From contig NZ_JACCBB010000001.1 in NCBI RefSeq assembly GCF_013409345.1, positions 2,542,001 through 2,606,000 on the forward strand: 64,000 nucleotides of DNA, in the 5' to 3' direction. Numbering within the stretch: position 1 is the first letter of the stretch; each line of letters starts with the position of its first letter. Below the pieces are notes generated by a model. That model did no database searches and had not been told where the DNA came from. It was given only the letters and a program-made list of their open reading frames with translations. Of the stretch, positions 32,980 through 40,849 are shown piece after piece. The DNA comes from Kineococcus aurantiacus (lineage in GTDB: Bacteria > Actinomycetota > Actinomycetes > Actinomycetales > Kineococcaceae). Both the position numbers and the translations under genes were made by a program.

Positions 32980-33848
32980 TGAGCCACCCGGTGTCCCTCG
33001 CCTGCTACGGGGAGCTCCAGGACTGCGCGTGCCCCCGCGAGGCGCTGGAGCACGGACTGAGGCGACCCGGCGACCTCGTGGGGTACCGGGACGAGTGGCG
33101 CCGCGTCCTCGACCGCGCGCGGGCGGGGGACTGGCAGGCGGTGATGAACCGCGAGGCGGACGTCAACCTCGTGCTACCCCCGGAGGGCACGTCGTGGGAG
33201 CGGTGGGCCGAGTGGGTCGACCTGCGGTTGACGGAGGTCGCCGCCGACCCGTCGACCGTCGCGCCCCTGCCGTTGCACCGCTCGTCGTCGCTCGTCCGTG
33301 AGGGACTGGTCGACCCGGAGGAGGGTGAGACCGTGCGAGCAGTGCTCGGCGACGTGCTGCTGCCAGAGATCGCCGGCCGCCGGGACTACCTCGTCCTGGA
33401 GGCCCCGCGCGACATCGGGGTCTCCCGCCACCTCGACCGGGGGACGGGGCGGGTGTCGGAGGTGCCGACGCGCCGGATCGGGGTCGTGCTGGAACACCGC
33501 GACGGGGTGCGCGTGGTGGGCGTCCACGCGGCCGACGCGGTGCCGCTGGTGGACGTGGAGGACGTCCGCAGGCGGTGGCCGGTCCTGGCCGCTGCTCTCG
33601 GGGGGTGGTTCAACGACGCGTTGCTGGTGGGCGAGGAGTCCGCGTGGTCCCAGCAGGTGCTGATGCTCGAACAGGAGACGGACGAGCGCCTGGACCTCCT
33701 GGCCACGGAGATCACCGACCTGCTCACGCTGCACGACGCCGACGTGCACGCGGTCGTCGCCTCCGCCGGGTGCTACGTGGAACCGGTCCACCTGCGCCTG
33801 TGGCTGCAGTGGATGGCGTGGCGCATCGGGTACTTCGACTGGAAGTGA
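32979..33848 (+). CDS. Putative immunity protein for the RNase A-like toxin
   Basis: The ATG at 32979 overlaps the toxin stop (TGATG), and a GTG three bases earlier is also possible. The product has 289 soluble residues, acidic overall and rich in Trp/Leu (WERWAEWVDLRLTEVAAD, WLQWMAWRIGYFDWK). I recognise no domain. The immediate overlap with a toxin gene is the hallmark of an immunity partner, so the function is inferred entirely from position. It is large for a CdiI-type immunity protein, and a two-domain or unrelated accessory role is possible. Confidence 0.7.
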   Translation: MSHPVSLACYGELQDCACPREALEHGLRRPGDLVGYRDEWRRVLDRARAGDWQAVMNREADVNLVLPPEGTSWERWAEWVDLRLTEVAADPSTVAPLPLHRSSSLVREGLVDPEEGETVRAVLGDVLLPEIAGRRDYLVLEAPRDIGVSRHLDRGTGRVSEVPTRRIGVVLEHRDGVRVVGVHAADAVPLVDVEDVRRRWPVLAAALGGWFNDALLVGEESAWSQQVLMLEQETDERLDLLATEITDLLTLHDADVHAVVASAGCYVEPVHLRLWLQWMAWRIGYFDWK

Positions 33849-33862
33849 GACCCGCCCTAGGG

Positions 33863-35113
33863 TCAGCGGGCGAAGACGCGGGCCGAGGCGCTCCCGCCCG
33901 TGCGCAGCTCGTCGAACGGCTCGCGCGGGAACACCAGCTGCGTCACCGCCAGCGGCCCGGCCAGGACCTCCACCGAGCACCGGTCCAGCAGCACCGAGAA
34001 CCCGGTGGTGCCGGCCGGGAGCGGCAGGCGGTCGACGCGGGCGAACTGGGGGTGGAAGTCGACGAGCCCCGACGCGCGCCGGTCCACGACCAGGGAGCCG
34101 TCCTCGACGGCCAGGCGCAGCACGTCCGGGCCCGCGCGGAACTCCCACGAGGCGTCGCCGTCGAAACCGCACCGGACCAGCGCGGCGGGCGGCAGGTCCG
34201 CGACCTCGCGGGAGAACGCCGCGGTGACCTCGGGGGAGAACTTCTGGACCACGACGGGGGAACCGTCCACCCGGGCCAGCGACAGGTCGCGCGGTGCCGT
34301 CATGGCCCCGCGCCACGGCGACGTCGGCGTGGCTCCCGCGTACGTCGGCTGGGCCATCCACCCCAGCAGGACGCGGCGGCCGGCCGGTGCGCCCGTCCAC
34401 GTCGCCGGCGCGTAGAAGTCCTGCCCCGCGTCGAGCAGCCGGGGCGGGCCGCCGGTGAACACCGACCCGTCGAACGAACCCACCCGGTGCACGACGCGCG
34501 AACCGTCGGCGTCCTGGACGCTGAGGACCAGCACCCAGAGCTCCTCTCCGTCCAGGCGCAGCGGGAACAGGTCCGGGCACTCCCAGATCCCGGTGCCGGG
34601 TTCGTCGCGGAAGCGGCCGACCTCGGTCCAGGACCGCAGGTCCGTCGAGGCGTGCACGAGGAGCGTGCGCTCGTCGGCCTCCACGCTGACCATGCGCCAG
34701 GAGTCGCCGTACCGGAACACCTTGGGGTCGCGGAAACCCGTGGAACCGCGGTCCAGGACCGGGTTCGCGGGGTCCTTGACGAACGTGAAGCCGTCCTCGC
34801 TCCAGGCCAGCGACTGCGCCTGCCGGCCGTCGGCGTAGGCGCTGGTGTAGACGGCGGCGACCCGTCCGTCCTGCTCGACGGCGCTGCCGGAGAAGATCGC
34901 CTCCGGCCCCTCGTGGGCGATGGCGACCGGGTGCCGGGTCCAGGTGAGCAGGTCGGGCGACGTCGCGTGCCCCCACGACATGTTCCCCCAGTCCGGCCCG
35001 TGGGGGTTGTTCTGGAAGAACAGGTGCCACCGGCCGTCCCGGACGATCAGCCCGTTCGGGTCGTTCAGCCAGGTGTCCTGCGCGGTGAAGTGCGCCAGCG
35101 GCCGGAAGTCCAC
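33863..35113 (-). CDS. Glycoside hydrolase family 32 (fructosidase/sucrase-type)
   Basis: The 416-residue protein has a GTG start. The three GH32 signatures are in place: WLNDPNG with nucleophile Asp18, FRDPK (residues 127-131) for the transition-state Asp, and WECPDLF with acid/base Glu178. The five-bladed propeller is followed by a C-terminal beta-sandwich (about 300-416) containing VLLDRCSVEVLAG. No signal peptide is visible, so it would cleave an imported fructoside such as sucrose, a fructo-oligosaccharide or a phosphorylated form. No fructose transporter is adjacent. Confidence 0.93.
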   Translation of the reverse strand: MDFRPLAHFTAQDTWLNDPNGLIVRDGRWHLFFQNNPHGPDWGNMSWGHATSPDLLTWTRHPVAIAHEGPEAIFSGSAVEQDGRVAAVYTSAYADGRQAQSLAWSEDGFTFVKDPANPVLDRGSTGFRDPKVFRYGDSWRMVSVEADERTLLVHASTDLRSWTEVGRFRDEPGTGIWECPDLFPLRLDGEELWVLVLSVQDADGSRVVHRVGSFDGSVFTGGPPRLLDAGQDFYAPATWTGAPAGRRVLLGWMAQPTYAGATPTSPWRGAMTAPRDLSLARVDGSPVVVQKFSPEVTAAFSREVADLPPAALVRCGFDGDASWEFRAGPDVLRLAVEDGSLVVDRRASGLVDFHPQFARVDRLPLPAGTTGFSVLLDRCSVEVLAGPLAVTQLVFPREPFDELRTGGSASARVFAR

Positions 35114-35134
35114 CCCCCGATCATGCCGTTCCCG

Positions 35135-35737
35135 TCAGCGCGCAGGCAGGAGGGCCGCCAGGAGGGGGGTGAGCTCGGCCTCCACCTCCTCGAGGGGGAC
35201 GGTCGAGCGGTGGGCGCGGGCCAGCAGCAGGGCGCCCTGCAGCGAGGACTGCACGAGCGTGGCCAGGGAGCGGGTGCGGGCGGCGGGCAGACCGGCGCGT
35301 TCGAGCAGCGTGGCGAGGTCGTCGTGCCAGGAGGCGGACCAGGTGTGGACGGCCTCGCGCAGCACGGGGTTGTCGGCGCTGGTGTCGACGGTGGTCGCGG
35401 CGAACGGGCAGCCCTTGCGGAAGTCGCTGTCGCGCAAGGTGGCCCGCCAGTCCTCGAAGACCTCGTGCAGGGCGTCGAGGGGGTGGCCGCCGTCCTGCAC
35501 GGCGGTCCGCAGCACGCGGCGGCTGACGGTGTCGGCGCGGGCGAGGGCCTCGGCGACGAGCTGGTCCTTGCCGCCGGGGAAGTAGTGCTGGAGGGAGCCG
35601 CGGGGGGCGCCGGCGTGCGCGACGACGTCGCGCATCCCGACGCCGTGGACGCCGCGCTCCTGGATGAGCTCGCGCGCGCTGGCGAGCACCCGGTCTCGGG
35701 CCGAGGGTTTCGTGGTCGCGTTCATGACAGTCGTCAT
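35135..35737 (-). CDS. TetR-family regulator of the adjacent MFS exporter
   Basis: It has up to 200 residues, with the ATG at 35737 or, more likely for protein synthesis, the Met at 35725. The DNA-binding domain is RDRVLASARELIQERGVHGVGMRDVVAHAGAPRGSLQHYFPGGKDQLV. The C-terminal region (DFRKGCPFAATTVDTSADNP) resembles the LmrA/YxaF-type TetR subgroup, where the Cys-containing motif is common. It is divergent from an MFS gene with two identical 14-bp palindromes around both start codons, an arrangement typical of drug-inducible efflux control. Confidence 0.92.
   Translation of the reverse strand: MTTVMNATTKPSARDRVLASARELIQERGVHGVGMRDVVAHAGAPRGSLQHYFPGGKDQLVAEALARADTVSRRVLRTAVQDGGHPLDALHEVFEDWRATLRDSDFRKGCPFAATTVDTSADNPVLREAVHTWSASWHDDLATLLERAGLPAARTRSLATLVQSSLQGALLLARAHRSTVPLEEVEAELTPLLAALLPAR
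35724..35737. promoter_or_regulatory. TetR operator copy 1
   Basis: ATGACAGTCGTCAT, a palindrome with 5-bp arms, overlaps the start region of the TetR gene. An identical copy lies 35 bp away at 35759-35772. Confidence 0.75.
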
Positions 35738-35751
35738 GGTACAACGTCCCC

Positions 35752-37182
35752 ATGCCCTATGACAGTCGTCATAAAGCCCAGCGGCGCAACCCCTGGCTCG
35801 TCGTCGCCGTCGCGTGCCTCGGGATGACCATGAGCTTCCTGACGATCACCGCCACCACCTCCGCCCTCACCTCCATCGCCGACGACCTCGGCCTCGGCCC
35901 CGTCGAGCTCGTCTGGACCTCCAGCGCCTACGCCCTCGCGCTGGCCGCCCTCGTGCTGTCCTCCGGAGCCCTCGGCGACCTCGCCGGCCGCCGCACCGTC
36001 TTCCAGGCCGGCACCGCCGTCATGGGCCTGGGCGCCGTCGTCACCGCCACCGCCACCTCACCCGCCGCCGTCATCACCGGCGAGGTCGTCCTCGGCGCCG
36101 GCGCCGCGCTCGTCGTCCCCAACTCCCTCGCCCTCGTCGCCGGGGCCTTCACCGACCCCCGCCGCCGGGCCTCCGCCGTCGGCGTCTGGGCCGCCTGCTC
36201 CGGCATCGGGCTCGCTGTCGGGCCCGTCGTCGCCGGGGCCCTGCTCAACGCCTGGACCTGGCACGTCGTGTTCCTCGTCGACGTCGCCGTCGCCGTCGTC
36301 GTGCTCGCCGCCTCCCCGTTCGCCCTGCCCGACCCGCGGGTGCCCGGCCGCGGGGTCGACGTGCCCGGGACCGCGCTGGCCACCGCGGCCGTCGCCGGTC
36401 TCGTCGTCACCGTCGTCGAGGGCGGGCGCGCGGGGTTCACCGCCCCCGTCCCGCTGCTCGCCGCCCTCGGCACCGCCCTGGCCGCCGCGGGCTTCGTCGC
36501 CGTCGAACGCCGCAGCGCCCGGCCCGTCGTGCGGTTCGGCGTCTTCGCCGACCGGCGCTCCGTCGCCGCCCTGCTCGTCGCGGGCGTCGCCCTGTTCTCC
36601 TTCACCGGCCTCGCGCTGCTCGCCACCCTGCAGATGCAGCGCGCCCAGGGGTTCTCCCCGCTCGCCTCCGGGACCCGGCTCCTGCCGCTCACGGTCGCCT
36701 ACGTCGTCGTCAGCTCCCTGGCCGCCGCCGTCGTGGCCCGGGCCGGGGCCCGCGCCACCCTCACCGCCGGGCTGGCCTCCACCGTCGCCGGGGTCCTCGT
36801 CCTGCACGGCGCCACCACCGGGTACGGGCGCGAAGCGGCCGGGTTCGTCCTCGTCGGCGCCGGGCTCGGGCTGCTCATCGCCCCCACCACGGCCCTCGTC
36901 GTCGGCGGTGTCGCCCCGGAGCTGACCGGCATGGCCGGGGCGGTCGTCACCACCGTCCGCCAGGTCGGCACCGCCCTCGGCGGCAGCGTCCTGGGGACCG
37001 TCGTCACCCACCGCCTCCCCGCCCACGGCGGCGCGCTCACCCCCGCCGTCCACGACGGGCTGCTCGTCGCGGCCGCCGTCCTGCTCCTCGTCCTCCTCGC
37101 CACGGCCGTGCTGCTGCGCCCGGCCGCCACCCGCCCCGCCCCGGTCACCGCCCGGGACACCCCCGGAGGGATCCTCGCGTGA
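35752..37182 (+). CDS. MFS drug exporter (DHA2 type)
   Basis: The 476-residue protein has about fourteen hydrophobic segments, beginning WLVVAVACLGMTMSFLTITATTSAL. The DHA2 signatures are GDLAGRRTVFQAG after segment 2 and GVWAACSGIGLAVGPVVAGALL in the antiporter motif-C region. The ATG at 35752 lies 7 bases after TACAAC (35740-35745), so the message may be leaderless. The second TetR operator lies inside codons 3-7. Efflux of a toxic compound recognised by the divergent TetR protein is expected. Confidence 0.9.
   Translation: MPYDSRHKAQRRNPWLVVAVACLGMTMSFLTITATTSALTSIADDLGLGPVELVWTSSAYALALAALVLSSGALGDLAGRRTVFQAGTAVMGLGAVVTATATSPAAVITGEVVLGAGAALVVPNSLALVAGAFTDPRRRASAVGVWAACSGIGLAVGPVVAGALLNAWTWHVVFLVDVAVAVVVLAASPFALPDPRVPGRGVDVPGTALATAAVAGLVVTVVEGGRAGFTAPVPLLAALGTALAAAGFVAVERRSARPVVRFGVFADRRSVAALLVAGVALFSFTGLALLATLQMQRAQGFSPLASGTRLLPLTVAYVVVSSLAAAVVARAGARATLTAGLASTVAGVLVLHGATTGYGREAAGFVLVGAGLGLLIAPTTALVVGGVAPELTGMAGAVVTTVRQVGTALGGSVLGTVVTHRLPAHGGALTPAVHDGLLVAAAVLLLVLLATAVLLRPAATRPAPVTARDTPGGILA
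35759..35772. promoter_or_regulatory. TetR operator copy 2
   Basis: This is an identical ATGACAGTCGTCAT, located inside the first codons of the MFS exporter gene. Spacing from copy 1 is 35 bp centre to centre. Confidence 0.75.
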
Positions 37183-37229
37183 AGCTCGCAGGGGCCACCG
37201 CCGTCGTGGCGCTCGTCCTGCCCCGCTGA
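37179..37229 (+). CDS. Possible 16-residue micropeptide overlapping the MFS stop
   Basis: GTG (37179) overlaps the MFS stop as GTGA and has GGAGGG 8 nt upstream, as good as many genes here. It encodes 16 mostly hydrophobic residues (KLAGATAVVALVLPR after the start) and ends just before the terminator. It may be a truncated gene remnant or chance. Confidence 0.25.
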   Translation: MKLAGATAVVALVLPR

Positions 37230-37235
37230 CCCCAC

Positions 37236-37268
37236 GGCCCGGCGGGCCGCCGCGCCGCCCGCCGGGCC
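37236..37268. terminator. Bidirectional terminator between MFS and deaminase genes
   Basis: There is a perfect 12-bp stem: GGCCCGGCGGGC (37236-37247) and its complement (37257-37268) around a 9-base loop. It sits between two convergent genes. No U-tract is present, as is usual in such GC-rich genomes. Confidence 0.75.
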
Positions 37269-37269
37269 C

Positions 37270-38292
37270 TCAGAGCGGGGGAGCGACCAGGGCCTCGTAG
37301 GCGTCCAGCTCGGCGAGGAAACCCTCCTTGACCTCCCCGCTGGCCCACGACACCTCGATCGCGTTGCGCTGCAGCTGCACCAGCTCGTCCGGGGTGAGGT
37401 CCGCCTCCTGCGTCAGGCGGACGAGGTTCTCCGTCACGTACCCGCCGAAGTAGGCCGGGTCGTCGGAGTTCACGGTGACCCGCACCCCGCTGCGCAGCAG
37501 CTGCGCGATCACGGCCGCCTTGGAGTCGCCCGTCACGAACGCGTTCGAGACCGGGCAGCACGTCAGGCCCGTCCCGCGGGTGCGGACCAGCTCCAGCAGC
37601 CGCGGGTCCTCCACGACGTTCGTGCCGTGGTCGAGGCGGTCCACGACGATCTCCTCCAGCGCCTGCCGCAGGTGCTCGGTGGTGTCCTCCTGGTCCACGT
37701 CGCAGTGCACCGTCACCTTCAGGCCCGCCGCGCGGGCCCGGGCGAACAGGTGCGCGAACCGCGCCGGCGGGTTGCCCCGCTCGTCGGAGTCCAGGCCGAT
37801 GCCGACGATCCGGTCGGCGAACCCCAGCAACCCGTCCACGACCGCCTCGGCGCCCTCCAGCGGCAGGTCCCGGACCAGGCACGCGATCAGCCCGGCGCTC
37901 ATCCCGAACTGCCGCTCGGCGTCCACGACGGCGTCGTGGTACCCCAGCACCACGTCCTCCAGCGCCACGCCCCGCGCCACGTGGACCTGCGGGTCGAAGA
38001 ACACCTCGGCGTGCCGGACGTTCTGCGCGGCGGCCCGCGCGAAGTAGGCCATCGCCAGGTCCCGGAAGTCCGCGCGCGTCACCAGGACGTCCATCGCGGG
38101 GTAGTACACGGACAGGAAGGAGGCCAGGGAGTCGAAGACGTACGACGCGCGGACCTCCTCCACCGTCGTCTGGCCGATGTCGACGCCGTTGCGGCGCGCC
38201 AGCTCCAGCTTCAGGTCCGGTTCGAGGGTCCCCTCGAGGTGGAGGTGGAGCTCGACCTTCGGCAGGGCGGCGGTGAACGCGGCGAGGTCCAT
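37270..38292 (-). CDS. Adenosine/adenine deaminase-family amidohydrolase
   Basis: The 340-residue protein starts at the ATG at 38292. The metal-binding HLHLEG lies at the N-terminus (residues about 16-21), a later metal His in VTVHCDVDQED, then DRLDHGTNV and the catalytic NSDDPAYFGG. All are typical of the ADA superfamily, cytoplasmic purine salvage enzymes that deaminate a 6-aminopurine. In classical adenosine deaminase the second motif is HAGE, with Glu as the proton shuttle. Here it is HCDVDQE, so the shuttle residue is shifted or replaced, and the substrate (adenosine, adenine or a modified purine) is uncertain. Confidence 0.85.
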   Translation of the reverse strand: MDLAAFTAALPKVELHLHLEGTLEPDLKLELARRNGVDIGQTTVEEVRASYVFDSLASFLSVYYPAMDVLVTRADFRDLAMAYFARAAAQNVRHAEVFFDPQVHVARGVALEDVVLGYHDAVVDAERQFGMSAGLIACLVRDLPLEGAEAVVDGLLGFADRIVGIGLDSDERGNPPARFAHLFARARAAGLKVTVHCDVDQEDTTEHLRQALEEIVVDRLDHGTNVVEDPRLLELVRTRGTGLTCCPVSNAFVTGDSKAAVIAQLLRSGVRVTVNSDDPAYFGGYVTENLVRLTQEADLTPDELVQLQRNAIEVSWASGEVKEGFLAELDAYEALVAPPL

Positions 38293-38440
38293 GGGCCCAT
38301 CCTGCCGGGACCGCCCGCCGCCCCGGCGCGGGGCCGCGCGGGGAAACGAAGACGTCACACGCGCGAAACCCGCCCGGGACCGCGGACGGCGAGGATCGGT
38401 CCAGGGCCCCGCCCGGGAGCCCCCCGCGGAAGGAGTCCAC

Positions 38441-39445
38441 GTGGACCGCGCCGAGCACGGGACCGCCCTCGCGGCCGCCCCGACGTCCCCCGCACCGCCC
38501 GGGGGCCACCTCCCGCCGCGCCACCTCGCCGGGCTCGCCGTCGCCCGCGCCCGCGCCCGCGCCCGCCACCGGGAACCGCACGACGACGACGTCCTGGAGG
38601 TCCGCGACGTCGTCGTGCGCGGGGCCGCCGGCCCGCTGCCGGCCCGCACCTACGTCCCGCGCCGGGGTCACCGCGGGACGGTCCTGTTCCTGCACCGGGG
38701 CGGCTGGGCGCTCGGCGACGTCGGCAGCGACGACGCCGTCTGCCGCGGGCTCGCCGCCGGCGCCGGGACCGCCGTCCTCAGCCTCGGGTACCGGCTGGCC
38801 CCCGAGCACCCCCACCCCGCCGCCCTCGACGACGCCTCCGCGGTGCTGTGGGCGCTCGCCGACGGTCCCGTCGCCGGGCTGCGCGGCCCGCTCGCCGTCG
38901 CCGGCGTCGGCGCCGGGGCGCAGCTGGCCGCCGTCCTCGCGCTGCGCTCGCGCGCCGCCCACACCCCGCGGCTGCGGCACCAGTCGCTGTTCTGCCCCCT
39001 CCTGGACGGCCGGCTCGACCGGGAGTCGCACCGCGACTTCGGCGCCGGGCCCGGCCTGTCGGTCGAGGACCTGGCGTGGTTCTGGCGCATGTACGTGCCG
39101 GACCGGGCGACCCGGCGGCGCCCGGACGTCTCACCGCTGCGCGCACCCGACCTCGTCGGGTCGGTGCCGGCGACCGTCGTCGTCGCCGGGCGCGACCCCC
39201 TGCGCGACGAGGGCCTGGCCTACGTCGCGGGGCTGCGCGGGGCCGGGGTGGACTGCCGGTGCGTGCTCGTCGAGGAGGCCCCCCACGCCTTCGTCAGCGA
39301 CCCCGGCCTGGTCGCCGGGGCCGCCGCCGTGCGGGCCGCGGCCGACCACCTGCGCGCCGCCCTGGACCCCCCGCGCGTGGTGGACCTGCGCGACTCGGTG
39401 CTGCTGGACCGGCGCCCGGCGGGGACGGCCGCGCTGCGGCGCTGA
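38441..39445 (+). CDS. HSL-family alpha/beta hydrolase lacking the catalytic serine
   Basis: The GTG at 38441 with GGAAGGAG 5 nt upstream gives 334 residues. The hormone-sensitive-lipase layout is clear: LFLHRGGWALGD replaces the HGGG oxyanion motif, then SLGYRLAPEHPHPAALDDA, the acid in VVAGRDPLRDEG (Asp252) and the His in EEAPHAFV (His282). The nucleophile elbow reads VAGVGAGAQLA instead of the usual GDSAGG, so residue 157 is Gly rather than Ser. The enzyme should not be an ordinary esterase. It may be a pseudoenzyme with a binding role. It lies alone between the deaminase and an aldo/keto reductase. Confidence 0.8.
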   Translation: MDRAEHGTALAAAPTSPAPPGGHLPPRHLAGLAVARARARARHREPHDDDVLEVRDVVVRGAAGPLPARTYVPRRGHRGTVLFLHRGGWALGDVGSDDAVCRGLAAGAGTAVLSLGYRLAPEHPHPAALDDASAVLWALADGPVAGLRGPLAVAGVGAGAQLAAVLALRSRAAHTPRLRHQSLFCPLLDGRLDRESHRDFGAGPGLSVEDLAWFWRMYVPDRATRRRPDVSPLRAPDLVGSVPATVVVAGRDPLRDEGLAYVAGLRGAGVDCRCVLVEEAPHAFVSDPGLVAGAAAVRAAADHLRAALDPPRVVDLRDSVLLDRRPAGTAALRR

Positions 39446-39498
39446 GCGGCCCACGGCCCGCCGCGCCGGGGTCGGCTCCCCGCCGTAGGGTTCCCGGC

Positions 39499-40320
39499 GT
39501 GAACGTTCCCCTGAAGACGCTGAACGACGGAGTCCAGATCCCCCAGCTCGGCCTCGGGGTCTGGCAGGTCCCCGCCGAGCAGACGGCCGAGGTGGTCCTG
39601 CAGGCCCTGCAGGCCGGCTACCGGCACATCGACACCGCCGCCGGGTACGGCAACGAGGCCGGTGTGGGTGACGCCCTGCGCGCCAGCGGGATCGCGCGCG
39701 AGGAGGTGTTCATCACGACGAAGCTCGCCAACGGCGAGCACGGCCGCGACAAGACCCTCGCCGCGTTCGACGCCTCGCTGGCGAAACTGGGTCTGGAGTA
39801 CCTGGACCTGTACCTCATCCACTGGCCCCAGCAGGCCGACGACTACGTCGAGACCTGGCGGGCGTTCGAGGAGATCAAGGCCTCCGGCCGGGTCCGCACC
39901 ATCGGCGTCTCGAACTTCCAGAAGACCCACCTGCGCAAGCTGCTCGACGAGACCGGGACCGTCCCGACCGTCAACCAGGTCGAGGTCCACCCCTACCTCG
40001 TGCAGGACGACCTGCGCGCGTTCAACGCCGAGCACGGCATCGCCACCGAGGCGTGGAGCCCGCTGGCCCAGCGCCTGAACCTCATCGAGGACCCCGTCGT
40101 CACCGGCATCGCCACCGAGCTGGGCCGGACCCCCGCGCAGGTCGTCATCCGCTGGCACCTGCAGCGCGGCGACGTCGTCATCCCCAAGTCCGTGACGCCC
40201 GAGCGGATCGTCTCCAACCTCGACGTCACCGGTTTCGAGCTGTCGCCCGAGCAGGTCGACGCGCTGACGGGGCTGAACCGGGACGAGCGCACCGGCCCCG
40301 ACCCCGACGTCTTCGGCTGA
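39499..40320 (+). CDS. Aldo/keto reductase
   Basis: The 273-residue protein starts with GTG. The catalytic tetrad is visible: Asp and Tyr in HIDTAAGYGNE, Lys in FITTKLANG and His in YLIHWPQQ. The NADPH-binding loop near the C-terminus is VVIPKSVTPERIVSN. It belongs to the AKR5-like (2,5-diketo-gluconate reductase) group, as suggested by IPQLGLGVWQVPAEQT at the N-terminus. It reduces a small aldehyde or ketone with NADPH in the cytoplasm. The true substrate is unknown. Confidence 0.93.
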   Translation: MNVPLKTLNDGVQIPQLGLGVWQVPAEQTAEVVLQALQAGYRHIDTAAGYGNEAGVGDALRASGIAREEVFITTKLANGEHGRDKTLAAFDASLAKLGLEYLDLYLIHWPQQADDYVETWRAFEEIKASGRVRTIGVSNFQKTHLRKLLDETGTVPTVNQVEVHPYLVQDDLRAFNAEHGIATEAWSPLAQRLNLIEDPVVTGIATELGRTPAQVVIRWHLQRGDVVIPKSVTPERIVSNLDVTGFELSPEQVDALTGLNRDERTGPDPDVFG

Positions 40321-40356
40321 CCGTCGCCGGCCGGCCCCGGGCCCCCGGGCCCGGGG

Positions 40357-40725
40357 TCAGGTGAGGGCCAGCTCGAACCAGACGGTCTTGCCGGCCCCGG
40401 CGGCGTCGGCGCCCCACCGGTGGGCCAGGGTGTCGACGAGCGCGACGCCCCGCCCGCCGGTCGCCGTCGGCGGCACGTGCCGCACCAGCGGCCGGCCGGC
40501 ACCGCCGTCGCTGACCGAGACGCGCACCGACCCGCCCAGCCGCCGCAGCCGCACCTCGATGGGCTCACCGCCGTGCCGGACCGCGTTCGTGACGAGCTCG
40601 GTCGTCAGCAGCTCCAGCGTCTGGCGCGCCTGGCTGGTGAGGGTGACACCGGTGAACTGCTCCCGCAGCCACGAACGCGTGCGTCGCGCGGCCGACGGGT
40701 CAGCCCGCAGCTCCAGACGCGCCAT
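40357..40725 (-). CDS. RsbW-like ATP-binding (HATPase_c) regulatory protein
   Basis: The 122-residue protein starts at the ATG at 40725, with GAGGTGG just upstream. The ATP-binding N-box is LELLTTELVTNAVRHGGEP, and the G-box is DGGAG plus GGRGVALVDTLAHRWG. This is the single-domain serine-kinase/anti-sigma type (RsbW/SpoIIAB) found in large numbers in actinobacteria. It is divergent from a GAF-SpoIIE phosphatase, suggesting the pair sets the phosphorylation state of an anti-anti-sigma factor encoded elsewhere. Confidence 0.9.
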   Translation of the reverse strand: MARLELRADPSAARRTRSWLREQFTGVTLTSQARQTLELLTTELVTNAVRHGGEPIEVRLRRLGGSVRVSVSDGGAGRPLVRHVPPTATGGRGVALVDTLAHRWGADAAGAGKTVWFELALT

Positions 40726-40849
40726 GCCACCTCGATCGTCCCGTCACCAGTCGTTGACCGACGGTCCAACTGTGGCACCCCGCGACGGTCCGGCAAGCCG
40801 GACCGGTCGGCGGAGTGCTTCTGGACCGTCCGACAGGGATGATGCACCG

